Of a DNA stretch of 64,000 nucleotides, positions 16,904 through 27,964 are shown piece by piece (position 1 is the stretch's first letter; every line of letters starts with the position of its first letter). A model generated the notes under the pieces. It had not been told where the DNA came from. It searched no databases and saw nothing but the letters and a program-made list of their open reading frames with translations. This DNA is from Vreelandella salicampi. GTDB taxonomy: Bacteria; Pseudomonadota; Gammaproteobacteria; Pseudomonadales; Halomonadaceae. Location: positions 434,001 through 498,000 of the forward strand of contig NZ_JACCDF010000002.1 of assembly GCF_013415105.1 (NCBI RefSeq), read 5' to 3'. A program made the position numbers and the translations under genes.

Positions 16904-16980
16904 GGGTGACTCCTTGCCAGCCTCAGAAGCAAAACCTCTGGACCGGCCTGTTGTTGTATTAAAACGATGCCCCTAAATGC

Positions 16981-18618
16981 TTAGGCAACGCGCATAAAAG
17001 CCGCTTGATAGGCTGGGAGCATTAAGCTGTCGCCATCGCGCTGAAACGTAAAGCCATGGCCGTCCAGGTCGCTGTTGACCGGCACCGGTAGCGCCACCTG
17101 ATGTTGCTCGTCGGTCAGGTTGAACACACAGAGCAACGTTTCCTCATCGTGCTGACGGGTAAAGCCGAGCAGGTCGTCGCCCACATCCACTAGCGTTAAG
17201 TCGCCATCGAACAGCGCGGGGTGCTGGCGACGGAAGGTCAGCATGTTGCGCAGTGCATTTAAGGTTGAGTTGGCATCATCCTGCTGGCGGCTTACCGCTA
17301 GGTCGCGGTGACTGGCTTCCATGGGTAACCAAGGCTCAACGCTGGAAAAACCGCCATGTTCGCTGTCGTTCCAGGGCATTGGCGTGCGGCAGCCGTCGCG
17401 GCCTTTGAATTCCGGCCACAGGACTTTGCCATAAGGGTCTTGGATGCGTTCAAACGGCACGTCGGCTTCCGGCAGGCCCAGCTCTTCGCCTTGATACAGG
17501 CAGACACTACCCCGCAGCGATAGCAGCATGGCTAGGGCGATTTTCGGATAAGCATTGGGATCTTCGTCTGCCCCCCAGCGCGAAGCACTGCGTTCGACAT
17601 CATGATTCGAAGTGGCCCAGCATGGCCACGCATCTCCTGCCAGCCGCTGGAAGCGCTCAATTACCTCGCGCAAATAAGCAGCGGAGTGCGGCTTGTTCAG
17701 CAGGTCGAAGGTGTAAGCCATGTGCAGTTTGTCGCCACCGGCGGTGTACTCGGCCATACGCGCTAGCGGGTTGTCATCGCCAATTTCACCCACCGTGGTG
17801 GTTCCTGGGTATTCGTCCATTAGCGCGCGCAGGTCTTTCAGGAAGTCGAGATTTTCCGGGCGGCTAAGGTCGTAGACGTGGCGCTGCCAGGTATAGGGAT
17901 TGCTATCTGGCGCGCCCAGGGTTTTGGCTTCGCCTTTGGGCACCGGCGGGTTATCGCGCAGCTCGGCATCGTGGAAGTAGAAATTGACGGTATCAAGGCG
18001 GAAACCGTCGACGCCCAAGTCGAGCCAGAAGCGCATGTTGTCCAGTTGGGCCTGACGAGCCTCCGGGTGGTGGAAGTTAATATCCGGCTGGCTGGTTAGG
18101 AAATTATGCATATAGTACTGCTTGCGGCGGGGTTCAAAGGTCCACGCTGGCCCCCCAAAGATCGACAGCCAGTTATTAGGCGGCGTGCCATCGGGCTTGG
18201 GGTCGGCCCATACAAACCAGTCGGCCTTGGGGTTAGTGCGGCTCTGGCGGCTTTCCTGAAACCAGGGGTGCTGATCCGAGGTGTGGCTGATCACCTGGTC
18301 GATCATCACTTTCAAACCGAGCTGGTGGGCCTGCGCAAGGAGCGTTTTGAAGTCGTCCAAAGTGCCGAACATCGGGTCGACATCGCAGTAGTCGCTAATG
18401 TCGTAGCCGAAATCGAGCATTGGCGAGGTGAAAAACGGCGATAGCCAGATGCCGTCGACGTTGAGCGAGGCTACGTAGTCAAGCTTTTCGGTAATGCCGC
18501 GTAAATCGCCGACGCCGTCACCGCGGCTATCCATAAAGCTGCGCGGGTAGATTTGATAGATAACGCCGCCGCGCCACCAAGCTTTCGTGTCGTGCATAGT
18601 TAAGTCCGTTGATAACAT
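16981..18618 (-). CDS. Alpha-glucosidase, GH13
   Basis: 545 residues, cytoplasmic (no signal peptide). GH13 catalytic residues are all visible: nucleophile Asp209 in GVDGFRLDTVNFY, acid/base Glu278 in TTTVGEIGDDN, and transition-state Asp340 in WATSNHDVERS. Calcium/substrate region DQVISHTSDQHPWF is near 107. The sequence is very like what I recall of the Halomonas sp. H11 alpha-glucosidase, which cleaves short alpha-glucosides such as maltose and can transglucosylate. It would hydrolyse sugars brought in by the flanking ABC transporter to free glucose, which glk can phosphorylate. I kept the first ATG because GAGGA lies 7 bases upstream; MHDTKAWW at residue 8 is the family-like start and an alternative. 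Confidence 0.95.
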   Translation of the reverse strand: MLSTDLTMHDTKAWWRGGVIYQIYPRSFMDSRGDGVGDLRGITEKLDYVASLNVDGIWLSPFFTSPMLDFGYDISDYCDVDPMFGTLDDFKTLLAQAHQLGLKVMIDQVISHTSDQHPWFQESRQSRTNPKADWFVWADPKPDGTPPNNWLSIFGGPAWTFEPRRKQYYMHNFLTSQPDINFHHPEARQAQLDNMRFWLDLGVDGFRLDTVNFYFHDAELRDNPPVPKGEAKTLGAPDSNPYTWQRHVYDLSRPENLDFLKDLRALMDEYPGTTTVGEIGDDNPLARMAEYTAGGDKLHMAYTFDLLNKPHSAAYLREVIERFQRLAGDAWPCWATSNHDVERSASRWGADEDPNAYPKIALAMLLSLRGSVCLYQGEELGLPEADVPFERIQDPYGKVLWPEFKGRDGCRTPMPWNDSEHGGFSSVEPWLPMEASHRDLAVSRQQDDANSTLNALRNMLTFRRQHPALFDGDLTLVDVGDDLLGFTRQHDEETLLCVFNLTDEQHQVALPVPVNSDLDGHGFTFQRDGDSLMLPAYQAAFMRVA

Positions 18619-18628
18619 TTAAAAGTCC

Positions 18629-19471
18629 TCAGCCTTTAACCGCGCCGGCGGTCAGTCCAGAAACGATGCGGCGTTGGAAGATAATCACCAGCACCACAAG
18701 GGGAACGGTGACGATGACCGACGCGGCCATGATCGGCCCCCAAGGAAGCTCGTAGGCGCTACCACCCGATAACAGCGCGATAGCTACCGGTACGGTGCGC
18801 TGGGCATCGGTGAGCGTAAACGTGAGCGCGAACAAAAATTCGTTCCACGCAGCGATAAAGGCGAGCAACCCGGTGGTGGCCATGGCAGGCCACATGAGCG
18901 GGAGAAATACTTTGGTGATCGTCACCCAGGGTGTGGCGCCGTCCATGATCGCGGCTTCTTCAAGCTCCATCGGCAACTGCTTCATAAAGGTGGTCAAAAC
19001 CCACACCGTGAAAGGCAGCGTGAAGATGGTGTAGCTTAAAATCAGTCCGGCCGGGTTGTTGTAAAGGTTTAGCGTGCGAATGACCTCAAACAGACCTGAA
19101 AGCACCGCTACCTGGGGGAACATCGACACCCCAAGAATTACCAGTAACACCGTCGAGCGGCCACGAAAGCGCACGCGCCCCAGGGCGTAAGACGCGGTAA
19201 TGCCCAACAGTAGAGCGATGAACACCACGCTAACCGCGACCACAATGGAGTTGAAGATTGCCCGCAAGAAGCTTGCCTGGGTCAAAATCTGCGCGTAGTT
19301 GCTCAAATCCCAAGTAGACGGCCATAGCTCCACGCGGAATAGGTCACTGGAAGGCTTGAGCGAGGTGATGACGGCGTAATAAAACGGGAACACCGCGTAT
19401 ACCATGATCAACACGATTAGCGCCCAGAAGCCTACCCGCTTGGCTATTTTGCTTAACTGACGTGCGGTCAT
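18629..19471 (-). CDS. Sugar ABC transporter permease (MalG/AglG type)
   Basis: 280 residues with about six membrane segments, starting with ALIVLIMVYAVFPFYYAVITSL. The coupling EAA loop is ELEEAAIMDGATPWVTITKVFLPLMWPA at about 170-195, the ATPase contact of MalG-type permeases. It pairs with the permease encoded upstream, whose stop overlaps its start by 4 bases. It ends 10 bases before the glucosidase gene. Substrate is inferred from the glucosidase next door to be a maltose-, sucrose- or trehalose-like alpha-glucoside. Confidence 0.92.
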   Translation of the reverse strand: MTARQLSKIAKRVGFWALIVLIMVYAVFPFYYAVITSLKPSSDLFRVELWPSTWDLSNYAQILTQASFLRAIFNSIVVAVSVVFIALLLGITASYALGRVRFRGRSTVLLVILGVSMFPQVAVLSGLFEVIRTLNLYNNPAGLILSYTIFTLPFTVWVLTTFMKQLPMELEEAAIMDGATPWVTITKVFLPLMWPAMATTGLLAFIAAWNEFLFALTFTLTDAQRTVPVAIALLSGGSAYELPWGPIMAASVIVTVPLVVLVIIFQRRIVSGLTAGAVKG

Positions 19472-20457
19472 GCGTCACCTCCCAATTGAAGCTGCTTGCG
19501 CCCGACGTAAAGGTAGGCAACCGTCGCCAAGGCAATAATCAAAAAGAGTAGGGTGGAGGCTGCGCTGCCATAGCCAACGTCCTGGAATTCAACAAGTTGC
19601 TGGCGCGCGTATACCGACATCGACATCGTGCTGGTGGAGTTTGAGGTCAATACGTAGATAACATCGAAGACGCGCAGCGCATCGAGCAGGCGGAAAATTA
19701 CCGCGACCAAGAGGGCGGGAGTGATCAGCGGCAGGGTTACTTTGAAAAACACCCGCACCGGGTGAATGCCGTCGACCTCAGCGGCTTCATAGCAATCCTT
19801 GGGCAGCATTTGTAGGGCGGCGAGTACCAGTAGCGCGACAAAGGGAATGGTCTTCCACACGTCGACCATTATGACCGCCCACATTGAATAGGTGGCGCTG
19901 GCGGTCCAGGCAATGGGATTGTCGATCACCCCGATCCCCATCAGCATGTGGTTGATAATGCCGAACTGGTCGTTGAGCATCCACGCCCACATCTGCGCCG
20001 AAACAATAGTGGGTATGGCCCAGGGAATCAGCACCGCTGCGCGGACAATCGTGCGGCCTTTAAATTCCGCGTTAAGAATCAGCGCCACGATCACCCCGAA
20101 AATCACCTCAAGCGATACCGATACCACCGAGAAATACACGGTGTTCCAGACTGATTGCCACCAGGTGGGGTCGGCCATGATGCCGAACCAGCGGCCGTTC
20201 TCCTGAACAAGGTAATTTTCGAAGCCGATGAAATTCGCCGCTCCCAGATCGGACAGCGAAGCATCGGTAAAACTTAAAAAAAACGTTCGAAATAAAGGCC
20301 AACCGGCCACTAACGTCAGTGCGACCAGCATAGGGGCTAAAAACAACCAAGCCGCTTTGACCCGTTGGCGACGCACCTTGGTGCCGCGAGAGCGTCGCGC
20401 CGGTAAAGGGTTGGCACGCGCCCCTTCGGGCGCGCTGTGGTGAGAGGAAGTCGTCAT
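19468..20457 (-). CDS. Sugar ABC transporter permease (MalF/AglF type)
   Basis: 329 residues. A basic cytoplasmic N-terminus (LPARRSRGTKVRRQRVKAAW) precedes six predicted membrane segments. The EAA loop is CYEAAEVDGIHPVRVFFKVTLPLITPAL at about 232-258. It forms the channel with the second permease (18629-19471), with which it overlaps by 4 bases. The binding-protein gene lies 14 bases upstream on the same strand. Together they make a CUT1-family alpha-glucoside importer. Confidence 0.92.
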   Translation of the reverse strand: MTTSSHHSAPEGARANPLPARRSRGTKVRRQRVKAAWLFLAPMLVALTLVAGWPLFRTFFLSFTDASLSDLGAANFIGFENYLVQENGRWFGIMADPTWWQSVWNTVYFSVVSVSLEVIFGVIVALILNAEFKGRTIVRAAVLIPWAIPTIVSAQMWAWMLNDQFGIINHMLMGIGVIDNPIAWTASATYSMWAVIMVDVWKTIPFVALLVLAALQMLPKDCYEAAEVDGIHPVRVFFKVTLPLITPALLVAVIFRLLDALRVFDVIYVLTSNSTSTMSMSVYARQQLVEFQDVGYGSAASTLLFLIIALATVAYLYVGRKQLQLGGDA

Positions 20458-20471
20458 GAAACTCTCCAGTG

Positions 20472-21743
20472 TTACCAGTTACGACGCTTCAAACGAATAA
20501 GCTCGTTTTCAAGGTCTTCAACAGCCTGCGCGCCCTCTAGGGTGCCCGACAGCACATCGTGGGTGGCGCTGAAGAAGGCGTTGCTTACCCGGCCATAGGC
20601 ATCGCCGGTCGGCGCAGAGGGGCGTGCCACCGCGTTGGTGAAGGTGTCATAAAGCGTGCCGAAGAACGGTACGGCGTCTAACACCTCTTCATCCTGGTAG
20701 AGCGAGTCGATGGTGGGATTGTAAGAGGCCTCAATCGCGCGACGCTTTTGCTCTTCTTCGCCGGTGAGGAAGGCCACCAGGTCAGCCGCCAGTTCAGGGT
20801 TTTCGCTATAGCGTGATACGGCCAAGTTCCAGCCCCCTAGCCCGGCGGCGCTTTGTCCTTCGTCACCGCCCGCCGGCAACTGAGTCACGCCGACTTTGTC
20901 GCGGACATCGCTGTTGTCGCTCTGTGCCAGCGCCCAGGCGTAAGGCCAGTTGCGCATGAAGACCGCGTTACCGCCTTGGAAAACGCCGCGTGCTTCTTCC
21001 TCGGTATAGTTCAGCACGCCTTTGGGTGATATATCGCCAATCCACGAGGCGGCTAGGTCAAGCGCTTCGGCAGCCTGTTCGTTGTTAATGGTGATTTCGC
21101 CGTTAGCCTCGACGATATTGCCGCCACCGTGGCTCGCCACCCATTCGAGGGCATTTACCGTCAAGCCTTCGTAGGCACGCCCCTGGAAGACATAACCTTG
21201 CATGCGATCGTTACCTGCGTCGCGCTCGGCCTGTTTGATCTTCCGGGCGGTCTCGGTCAGTTCTTGCCAGGTGGTCGGCACGTCAAAGCCGTGTTTTTCG
21301 AGCAGGTCTTCGCGGTAATACAGCACGCCCGCGTCGGTAAACCACGGCATGGCCACCAGGCGGTCGTCGATAGTGTTGTTGGTCACGATGGTCTCGAAAT
21401 GGCCCTCGGCGACGTCTTCCCCCAGCACTTCACGCAGGTCGAGTAGGTGATTGGCGAGAAGCCCCGGCCAGACGACGTCAATTTGCATGACGTCGATATC
21501 GCCTGAGTTGGCAGACAAAATTTGCTGGTAGAGCGAGAGCCGCTCGGTGGACGAATTAGGTGTCGACACCACATCGACGTCGTGGCCGGTTTTGTCCTCC
21601 CAGGCGGCGACACCTTCTTCGCAAAGCGTTAGCTCGGCACCCACGGCACCGCATGAAATGGTTAATTCAGCCGCTTGGGCTTGGCTTATGCCACCGGCAG
21701 CGCTGGCGAGGGCGATGGCAGTTGTCAACAGTGTCTTTTTCAT
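20472..21743 (-). CDS. Sugar ABC transporter substrate-binding protein
   Basis: 423 residues, family 1 extracellular solute-binding protein. A Sec signal peptide is clear: MKKTLLTTAIALASAAGGISQAQA followed by AELTISC. The mature part has MQIDVVWPGLLANHLLDL and FTDAGVLYYREDLLEKHG, typical of trehalose/maltose/sucrose binders such as ThuE or AglE. It delivers the sugar to the two permeases encoded behind it. First gene of the operon; the 390-base gap upstream, shared with the divergent porin gene, holds LacI-type palindromes. Exact ligand not determinable here. Confidence 0.93.
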   Translation of the reverse strand: MKKTLLTTAIALASAAGGISQAQAAELTISCGAVGAELTLCEEGVAAWEDKTGHDVDVVSTPNSSTERLSLYQQILSANSGDIDVMQIDVVWPGLLANHLLDLREVLGEDVAEGHFETIVTNNTIDDRLVAMPWFTDAGVLYYREDLLEKHGFDVPTTWQELTETARKIKQAERDAGNDRMQGYVFQGRAYEGLTVNALEWVASHGGGNIVEANGEITINNEQAAEALDLAASWIGDISPKGVLNYTEEEARGVFQGGNAVFMRNWPYAWALAQSDNSDVRDKVGVTQLPAGGDEGQSAAGLGGWNLAVSRYSENPELAADLVAFLTGEEEQKRRAIEASYNPTIDSLYQDEEVLDAVPFFGTLYDTFTNAVARPSAPTGDAYGRVSNAFFSATHDVLSGTLEGAQAVEDLENELIRLKRRNW

Positions 21744-21806
21744 GGTGATTCCTCGATGGTTGTTGTTGTCGGGGCAAGCATCGTTGAAGGGCGGAAAAAA
21801 CGCTCA

Positions 21807-21820
21807 CTTAAACGATTAAG
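21807..21820. promoter_or_regulatory. LacI-type operator, near ABC operon
   Basis: CTTAAACGATTAAG differs from a perfect palindrome only at the inner pair and matches the site at 21961 in 13 of 14 bases. It is 64 bases upstream of the binding-protein start. Confidence 0.6.
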
Positions 21821-21960
21821 TTCGTGCGCTCAGTTAGCCGCCTCTGGCCGACAAGTTCAATAGCGACTTTTGTCTAATTATTGATTCGGTTTTTGCCAGC
21901 GCCACGCTTGGAGTTTAGACAATGGTCGATAATTAGTGATTGTTGGTTGGTTTACTTACC

Positions 21961-21974
21961 CTTAATCGATTAAG
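21961..21974. promoter_or_regulatory. LacI-type operator, perfect palindrome
   Basis: CTTAATCGATTAAG is a perfect 14-base palindrome with the central CG usual for LacI-family operators. It lies in the middle of the divergent gap between transporter and porin genes. Confidence 0.65.
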
Positions 21975-22034
21975 TTTTGCCTATTCCGCTAATCAGGTAA
22001 GCAATGTTGGTTGCTTTACCAAACTGCGGAATGA

Positions 22035-23678
<1,644 letters not shown>

Positions 23679-23731
23679 GCTGAAAGGCCTGCTTAAGGAC
23701 CAGGCCGCTTGCTGTTTCTGCGTTTCTGCTT

Positions 23732-23758
23732 GCCCGCGATGCCTCGCGGGCTTTTTTT
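23732..23758 (+). terminator. Rho-independent terminator after porin
   Basis: Perfect 8-base stem GCCCGCGA / TCGCGGGC with a 4-base loop, followed by seven T. It lies 54 bases after the porin stop. Confidence 0.92.
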
Positions 23759-23923
23759 GTTAGCGGCTTTTGTCATAGAAAGCCAGGGCAAGCATTGTCG
23801 CCCTAGGAAGTAGGCTGTCGGTTAATAAAGGCGTAAACCCTGGTTGATGTATTGCCATCATAGTGAATACTTTAATCGTGCTTACCCTCGGCACACCGAT
23901 ACCAATAACGTCAGAGGTATTTT

Positions 23924-23938
23924 TGTAGTAAAATTACA
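23924..23938. promoter_or_regulatory. HexR-type operator upstream of zwf
   Basis: TGTAGTAAAATTACA matches the HexR palindrome (TGTARTWWWAYTACA) throughout. It lies 68 bases before the zwf ATG, as in other gammaproteobacteria where HexR controls zwf-pgl-eda. Confidence 0.8.
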
Positions 23939-24005
23939 CGTAATATTGCGTATAATGTCCTTTTTCAGATAGATTTTAGGTAATCTAACTACAATAGGAG
24001 CTGAG

Positions 24006-25511
24006 ATGAGCCTGTCACCCGCTTCACAAGCTGCCCCGTTGGGCGATCCCAATCACGCGATTGATTTAGCGCTTTTTGGAGCGCTTGGCGATCTTGCCAT
24101 GCGCAAGCTATTTCCTGCGCTTTATCATCTTGACCGTGAAGGTTTAATGCCTGAAAACACACGGATCGTGGGGCTGGCACGTCAGGAGCACGATACGGCT
24201 GAATTTCGTAAGTTGGTCAGCACCGCGCTGCAAAAACGGTTGAAAAAGGAAGAGCAGGATAAAGAAAGTATCACGCGCTTTCTCAATCGTATCGACTACT
24301 TAAAGCTGGATTTCAAACAAGCGGAAGGTTTTGAGCAAATACGCCAGTGGCGTGAAGGCTCTGAGCGCCCAATGGTCGTATATCTTTCCGTCGCTGCGGT
24401 GATTTATGGCGATATTTGCCGCAATTTACAAGCGAGCGGCAGCTTAGACGAGCAAACGCGCGTTGTTGTCGAAAAGCCGATTGGCTCAGACTTGGCGTCG
24501 TCCGAAGAGATTAACGATGCCATCGGTTCCGTATTCCCCGAGTCCCGCATCTACCGTATCGACCACTATCTGGGTAAAGAGACGGTACAAAACCTGATTG
24601 CTCTGCGCTTCGCCAACCCGTTGTTTGGTACCCAGTGGAATCAAAACCATATCTCCCACGTTGAGATTACCGTGGCTGAAAAAGTCGGTATCGAAGGGCG
24701 CTGGGGCTACTTCGATAAAGCGGGCCAGCTGCGCGACATGGTGCAAAACCACTTGCTTCAGCTACTGTGTCTTATCGCCATGGACCCGCCCTCGAACCTG
24801 GATGCCGACGCCATTCGCGATGAGAAGGTCAAGGTCCTTAAAGCCCTTAAGCCTTTTACGGGCGAAGCGCTCGGCCGTGACGTAGTGCGCGGTCAATATA
24901 TCGCGGGTAACACCGAAGGCCAACCCGTGCCGGGCTACTTGGAAGAAGAAGGCGCGAATACCGATAGCCAGACCGAAACCTTTGTGGCCATGAAAACCGA
25001 AGTGGCTAACTGGCGCTGGGCGGGTGTGCCGTTCTACCTGCGCACGGGTAAGCGGATGCCGGAAAAACTGTCACAGATCGTGATTCATTTCCGCCAACAG
25101 CCGCACTATATTTTCGACCCCGACCAGCGCAATATTGCTTCTAATAAGCTGATCATTCGTTTGCAGCCGGAAGAGGGCATTGCCTTGCAGGTCTTGACCA
25201 AGGATAGCGGTCTGGACAAAGGCATGCGTTTGCGCCCCGGCCCGCTGCATCTGGATTTCAATAATGCCTTTCCAAAATCACGTATTCCGGATGCCTACGA
25301 GCGCTTGCTGCTGGAAGTTATGAAAGGCCAGCAGTATCTGTTTGTGCGCCGTGACGAGGTAGAGCACGCTTGGCGCTGGTGCGATCAGCTGATTGACGGC
25401 TGGAAAGCCCGTGAAACACCGCCGCGGCGTTATCCCGCAGGCTCTTGGGGGCCGGTCGCTTCTATTGCCATGATTACCCAAGATGGCCGTAGCTGGTATG
25501 AGGATTATTAA
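24006..25511 (+). CDS. zwf: Glucose-6-phosphate 1-dehydrogenase
   Basis: 501 residues. It oxidises glucose 6-phosphate to 6-phosphogluconolactone, the entry to the Entner-Doudoroff and pentose phosphate routes. The coenzyme-binding start is [19 protein letters not shown] (22-40) and the active-site signature RIDHYLGKE (184-191) is complete. [10 protein letters not shown] near 154 is also conserved. A ribosome site (TAGGAGCTGAG) precedes the ATG. It heads a zwf-pgl-eda operon: pgl starts 2 bases after its stop. A HexR-type site lies upstream. Confidence 0.97.
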   Translation: MSLSPASQAAPLGDPNHAIDLALFGALGDLAMRKLFPALYHLDREGLMPENTRIVGLARQEHDTAEFRKLVSTALQKRLKKEEQDKESITRFLNRIDYLKLDFKQAEGFEQIRQWREGSERPMVVYLSVAAVIYGDICRNLQASGSLDEQTRVVVEKPIGSDLASSEEINDAIGSVFPESRIYRIDHYLGKETVQNLIALRFANPLFGTQWNQNHISHVEITVAEKVGIEGRWGYFDKAGQLRDMVQNHLLQLLCLIAMDPPSNLDADAIRDEKVKVLKALKPFTGEALGRDVVRGQYIAGNTEGQPVPGYLEEEGANTDSQTETFVAMKTEVANWRWAGVPFYLRTGKRMPEKLSQIVIHFRQQPHYIFDPDQRNIASNKLIIRLQPEEGIALQVLTKDSGLDKGMRLRPGPLHLDFNNAFPKSRIPDAYERLLLEVMKGQQYLFVRRDEVEHAWRWCDQLIDGWKARETPPRRYPAGSWGPVASIAMITQDGRSWYEDY

Positions 25512-25512
25512 C

Positions 25513-26178
25513 ATGAGCGAAGCGAGACAAGCGCTGGCAGAACAGCTGGCCGAAGCGGTCTTTCAAGCGTTGAGCGAGGACCTAAATCGCCAAGAGCGCG
25601 CGTTGTTAGTCGTTTCAGGCGGCTCCACGCCGGTGCCTTTCTTTAAAGCCTTGGCAGCCAAGCAACTGCCCTGGGCACGGATTGATATCACCCTGGCCGA
25701 TGAGCGCTGGGTCGATGAGCAAAGCAGCGACAGCAATGCGAAGTTAGTGTGGGAAAACTTGTTACAGGGCCCGGCGGCCGAGGCCAACTTTGTTGCGTTA
25801 ACCTCTGATGCTGCGACACCGGAAGAAGGCGTTGAAGACGTCGCTAAACGCACGGCAGAGCTTCCATGGCCTGCCAGTGTTGTGATCTTGGGCATGGGCG
25901 GCGATGGTCACACCGCGTCACTATTTCCCGATAGCCGCGAGCTCAGCTTAGCGCTTGCCACCGACGAACCGCTGGTGGCCGTTCGCACGCCCAGCCAGCC
26001 GCAGCCGCGTATAACGTTTTCTGCTGATCGTTTGCACCAGGCCCATCGGCATATCTTACATATCACCGGCGACGATAAGCGTAATGTGCTGGCCCACGCC
26101 ATGAGCGGCGATGACGTACGCAAGTTACCAATACGCGCATTTTTATCTTGCCCCCTGGCGATCTATTGGGCGCCCTAG
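25513..26178 (+). CDS. pgl: 6-phosphogluconolactonase
   Basis: 221 residues from the ATG at 25513, one base after the zwf stop; the ribosome site lies inside the zwf end (TATGAGGATT). It hydrolyses 6-phosphogluconolactone to 6-phosphogluconate. NagB-like fold with VVSGGSTPVPFFKAL near 35, TLADERWVDEQSSDSNAKLV near 68, and ILGMGGDGHTASLFPDS near 128, the DevB-type Pgl signature. Second gene of the zwf-pgl-eda operon. Confidence 0.95.
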   Translation: MSEARQALAEQLAEAVFQALSEDLNRQERALLVVSGGSTPVPFFKALAAKQLPWARIDITLADERWVDEQSSDSNAKLVWENLLQGPAAEANFVALTSDAATPEEGVEDVAKRTAELPWPASVVILGMGGDGHTASLFPDSRELSLALATDEPLVAVRTPSQPQPRITFSADRLHQAHRHILHITGDDKRNVLAHAMSGDDVRKLPIRAFLSCPLAIYWAP

Positions 26179-26220
26179 ATCGCGTTACTTCGCCAATAAA
26201 AATTGCCTGGAGACTCCTTG

Positions 26221-26883
26221 ATGACCATTAATAAACAGCTACCCTCAACGCGCACCGCCGAGCTTGACAGCATCTGCCTAAAAGCCGAAGTGATTCCGGT
26301 GATCACCATTGACCGCCTGGAAGATGCCGTGCCGCTTGGCCGTGCCTTAGTTGAGGGTGGTTTGACCGTGCTGGAAATTACCCTGCGCACCGATTGTGCG
26401 CTGGAAGCCATCAAGCGCATGAAAGACGCGCTGCCGGGGGCGAGCATCGGGGTAGGTACCGTGCTGACCCCGGCGCAGTATCGCCAGGCAGAGCAGGTAG
26501 GCGCGGATTTTGTGGTGACGCCGGGCGCGACCGAGGCATTGTACCGTTACGGTGTGGAAAGCCCGGTGCCGATGTTACCGGGTGTGTCGACTATTTCTGA
26601 ACTGATGACCGGTTGGCAGTATGGCTACCGTCGGTTTAAGTTCTTCCCGGCGGAATCCAGCGGCGGGGCGAAGGCGCTCAAAGCGTTTGGCGCACCTATT
26701 CCAGAAGCGCGTTTCTGTCCTACGGGGGGTATCACCGTCGACAACGCCGAAGACTATCTTTCACTGCCCAACGTGATGTGCGTTGGCGGCTCTTGGCTAA
26801 CGCCCAAAGCAATGGTGGAAGCGGAAGATTGGGATGGTATTCGTGAGCTGGCACGCCAGGCCGCCGAGCGTTTTCATCACTAA
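26221..26883 (+). CDS. eda: KDPG/KHG aldolase
   Basis: 220 residues from the ATG at 26221, which has GGAGAC 6 bases upstream; a TTG at 26203 is in frame but less likely. It splits 2-keto-3-deoxy-6-phosphogluconate to pyruvate and glyceraldehyde 3-phosphate. Catalytic Glu52 is in LEITLRT and the Schiff-base Lys140 in YRRFKFFPAE; ARFCPTGGI binds phosphate. Last gene of zwf-pgl-eda, 42 bases after pgl, followed by a terminator. It completes the Entner-Doudoroff pathway with edd at 30.8 kb. Confidence 0.96.
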   Translation: MTINKQLPSTRTAELDSICLKAEVIPVITIDRLEDAVPLGRALVEGGLTVLEITLRTDCALEAIKRMKDALPGASIGVGTVLTPAQYRQAEQVGADFVVTPGATEALYRYGVESPVPMLPGVSTISELMTGWQYGYRRFKFFPAESSGGAKALKAFGAPIPEARFCPTGGITVDNAEDYLSLPNVMCVGGSWLTPKAMVEAEDWDGIRELARQAAERFHH

Positions 26884-26910
26884 ATAGGCCCCAGTGCTAA
26901 GTTAAAAAGT

Positions 26911-26950
26911 AGCCCCAGGTTATGGTTCTAAAACATAGCTGGGGCTTTTT
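26911..26950 (+). terminator. Terminator after eda
   Basis: AGCCCCAG pairs with CTGGGGCT across an internal loop that also partly pairs (TTATG/CATAG), followed by a run of T. It lies 28 bases after the eda stop and closes the zwf-pgl-eda operon. Confidence 0.85.
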
Positions 26951-27121
26951 ATCGCCTTGCCGCCGCCTTGAAGCGCGATAAAGTTCAATACAAGACCCAA
27001 AAGGGACTTGCCTTTTTTGTAAACACCCTCTCAGTATTCGGTAAAAAAATACCAATTTAAGTCTGTCATGATGCCGTCATTTCCCCTCGCTAACGTAGCT
27101 GGACAACTAAAGGAGAGCATC

Positions 27122-27829
27122 ATGCAGAAAAAACTATTACTCACTTCTGTCGCGTGCATGTCAGCGTTGGTATCCACGGCTCAAGCGGAGTCTTTAGGAG
27201 GGTTGGCATTTTCTGACACCACCCCCATTGCCCAAAACATGAACGTCACTGATGAGTTCACTATTGTTGGCGATGAAGGCTTGATGTCTTTGGAGGCAAT
27301 AAAGCCAGATGGGGCGGTAAGAGCCATCGTTGAAATACCCACCGGCACATCGGCGAAATGGGAAGTCAGTAAAGATGACCCTAAAGCGGTTTATTGGGAA
27401 TATAAAGACGGTGAACCACGCGTTGTGAATTACTTGGGTTACCCTGGTAATTACGGCGCTATTCCGGGGACGGCACTGCCAAAAGAACTCGGCGGTGATG
27501 GCGACCCGCTGGATGTGATTGTGTTGGGCCAGGCGGTTCCTCGCGGTGAAATTGTCGACGTGAACGTTATCGGTGTTCTGAAAATGCTGGATGGCGGCGA
27601 GCAAGATGACAAGCTCATTGCCGTTCTCACCCAGGATTCACCTTTTGCCCACATTGAAAGCATGGCCCAGTTGGATAGCGAGTACCCAGGCGTCAGTCAG
27701 ATCATTGATCTATGGTTTGCCAATTACAAAGGGCCAGATGGCGGTATGGAAGGGCTGGGATTTGACGATGCAGAATCGGCAAGGGAAGTGCTGGAAGCCG
27801 CTGCTGAAAACTACGCAGCAATGCAATAA
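27122..27829 (+). CDS. ppa: Exported family I inorganic pyrophosphatase
   Basis: 235 residues from the ATG at 27122 (AAGGAGAGCATC upstream). The family I signature DGDPLDVIVLG is intact near 140, with NYLGYPGNYGAIPGT before it and QDDKLIAVL after it, so catalytic acidic residues look complete. Unlike the usual ~175-residue cytoplasmic Ppa, it begins with a Sec signal peptide (MQKKLLLTSVACMSALVSTAQA, then ES) and an added ~50-residue segment. It should therefore hydrolyse pyrophosphate in the periplasm. It stands alone between the eda terminator and a convergent hairpin at 27895. Its physiological role is inference; phosphate recovery from extracellular pyrophosphate or nucleotides is one option. 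Confidence 0.9.
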   Translation: MQKKLLLTSVACMSALVSTAQAESLGGLAFSDTTPIAQNMNVTDEFTIVGDEGLMSLEAIKPDGAVRAIVEIPTGTSAKWEVSKDDPKAVYWEYKDGEPRVVNYLGYPGNYGAIPGTALPKELGGDGDPLDVIVLGQAVPRGEIVDVNVIGVLKMLDGGEQDDKLIAVLTQDSPFAHIESMAQLDSEYPGVSQIIDLWFANYKGPDGGMEGLGFDDAESAREVLEAAAENYAAMQ

Positions 27830-27894
27830 TAGTCAAATCGCGGTAATTGGTATGACCAGCTAGTAAGGCTATGCCACAAAACTTATCTCACAAC

Positions 27895-27924
27895 ACTCGG
27901 TGACCGCTTTGGCGGTCACCGAGT
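27895..27924. terminator. Perfect hairpin between convergent ppa and fructokinase
   Basis: A 13-base perfect stem (ACTCGGTGACCGC with its complement) closes on the 4-base loop TTTG. It lacks a long T-run but sits exactly between two converging genes, so it probably ends transcription in both directions. Confidence 0.7.
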
Positions 27925-27964
27925 TCGTTGATCAAGCCATCCAAGCTTTCTGACACCACAAGTA

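Larger units (their letters stand above)
23679..24005. other. Gap between porin and zwf
   Basis: 327 bases. It holds the porin terminator (23732-23758) and the HexR-type site before zwf (23924-23938), both listed separately. No further reading frame was recognised. Confidence 0.7.
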
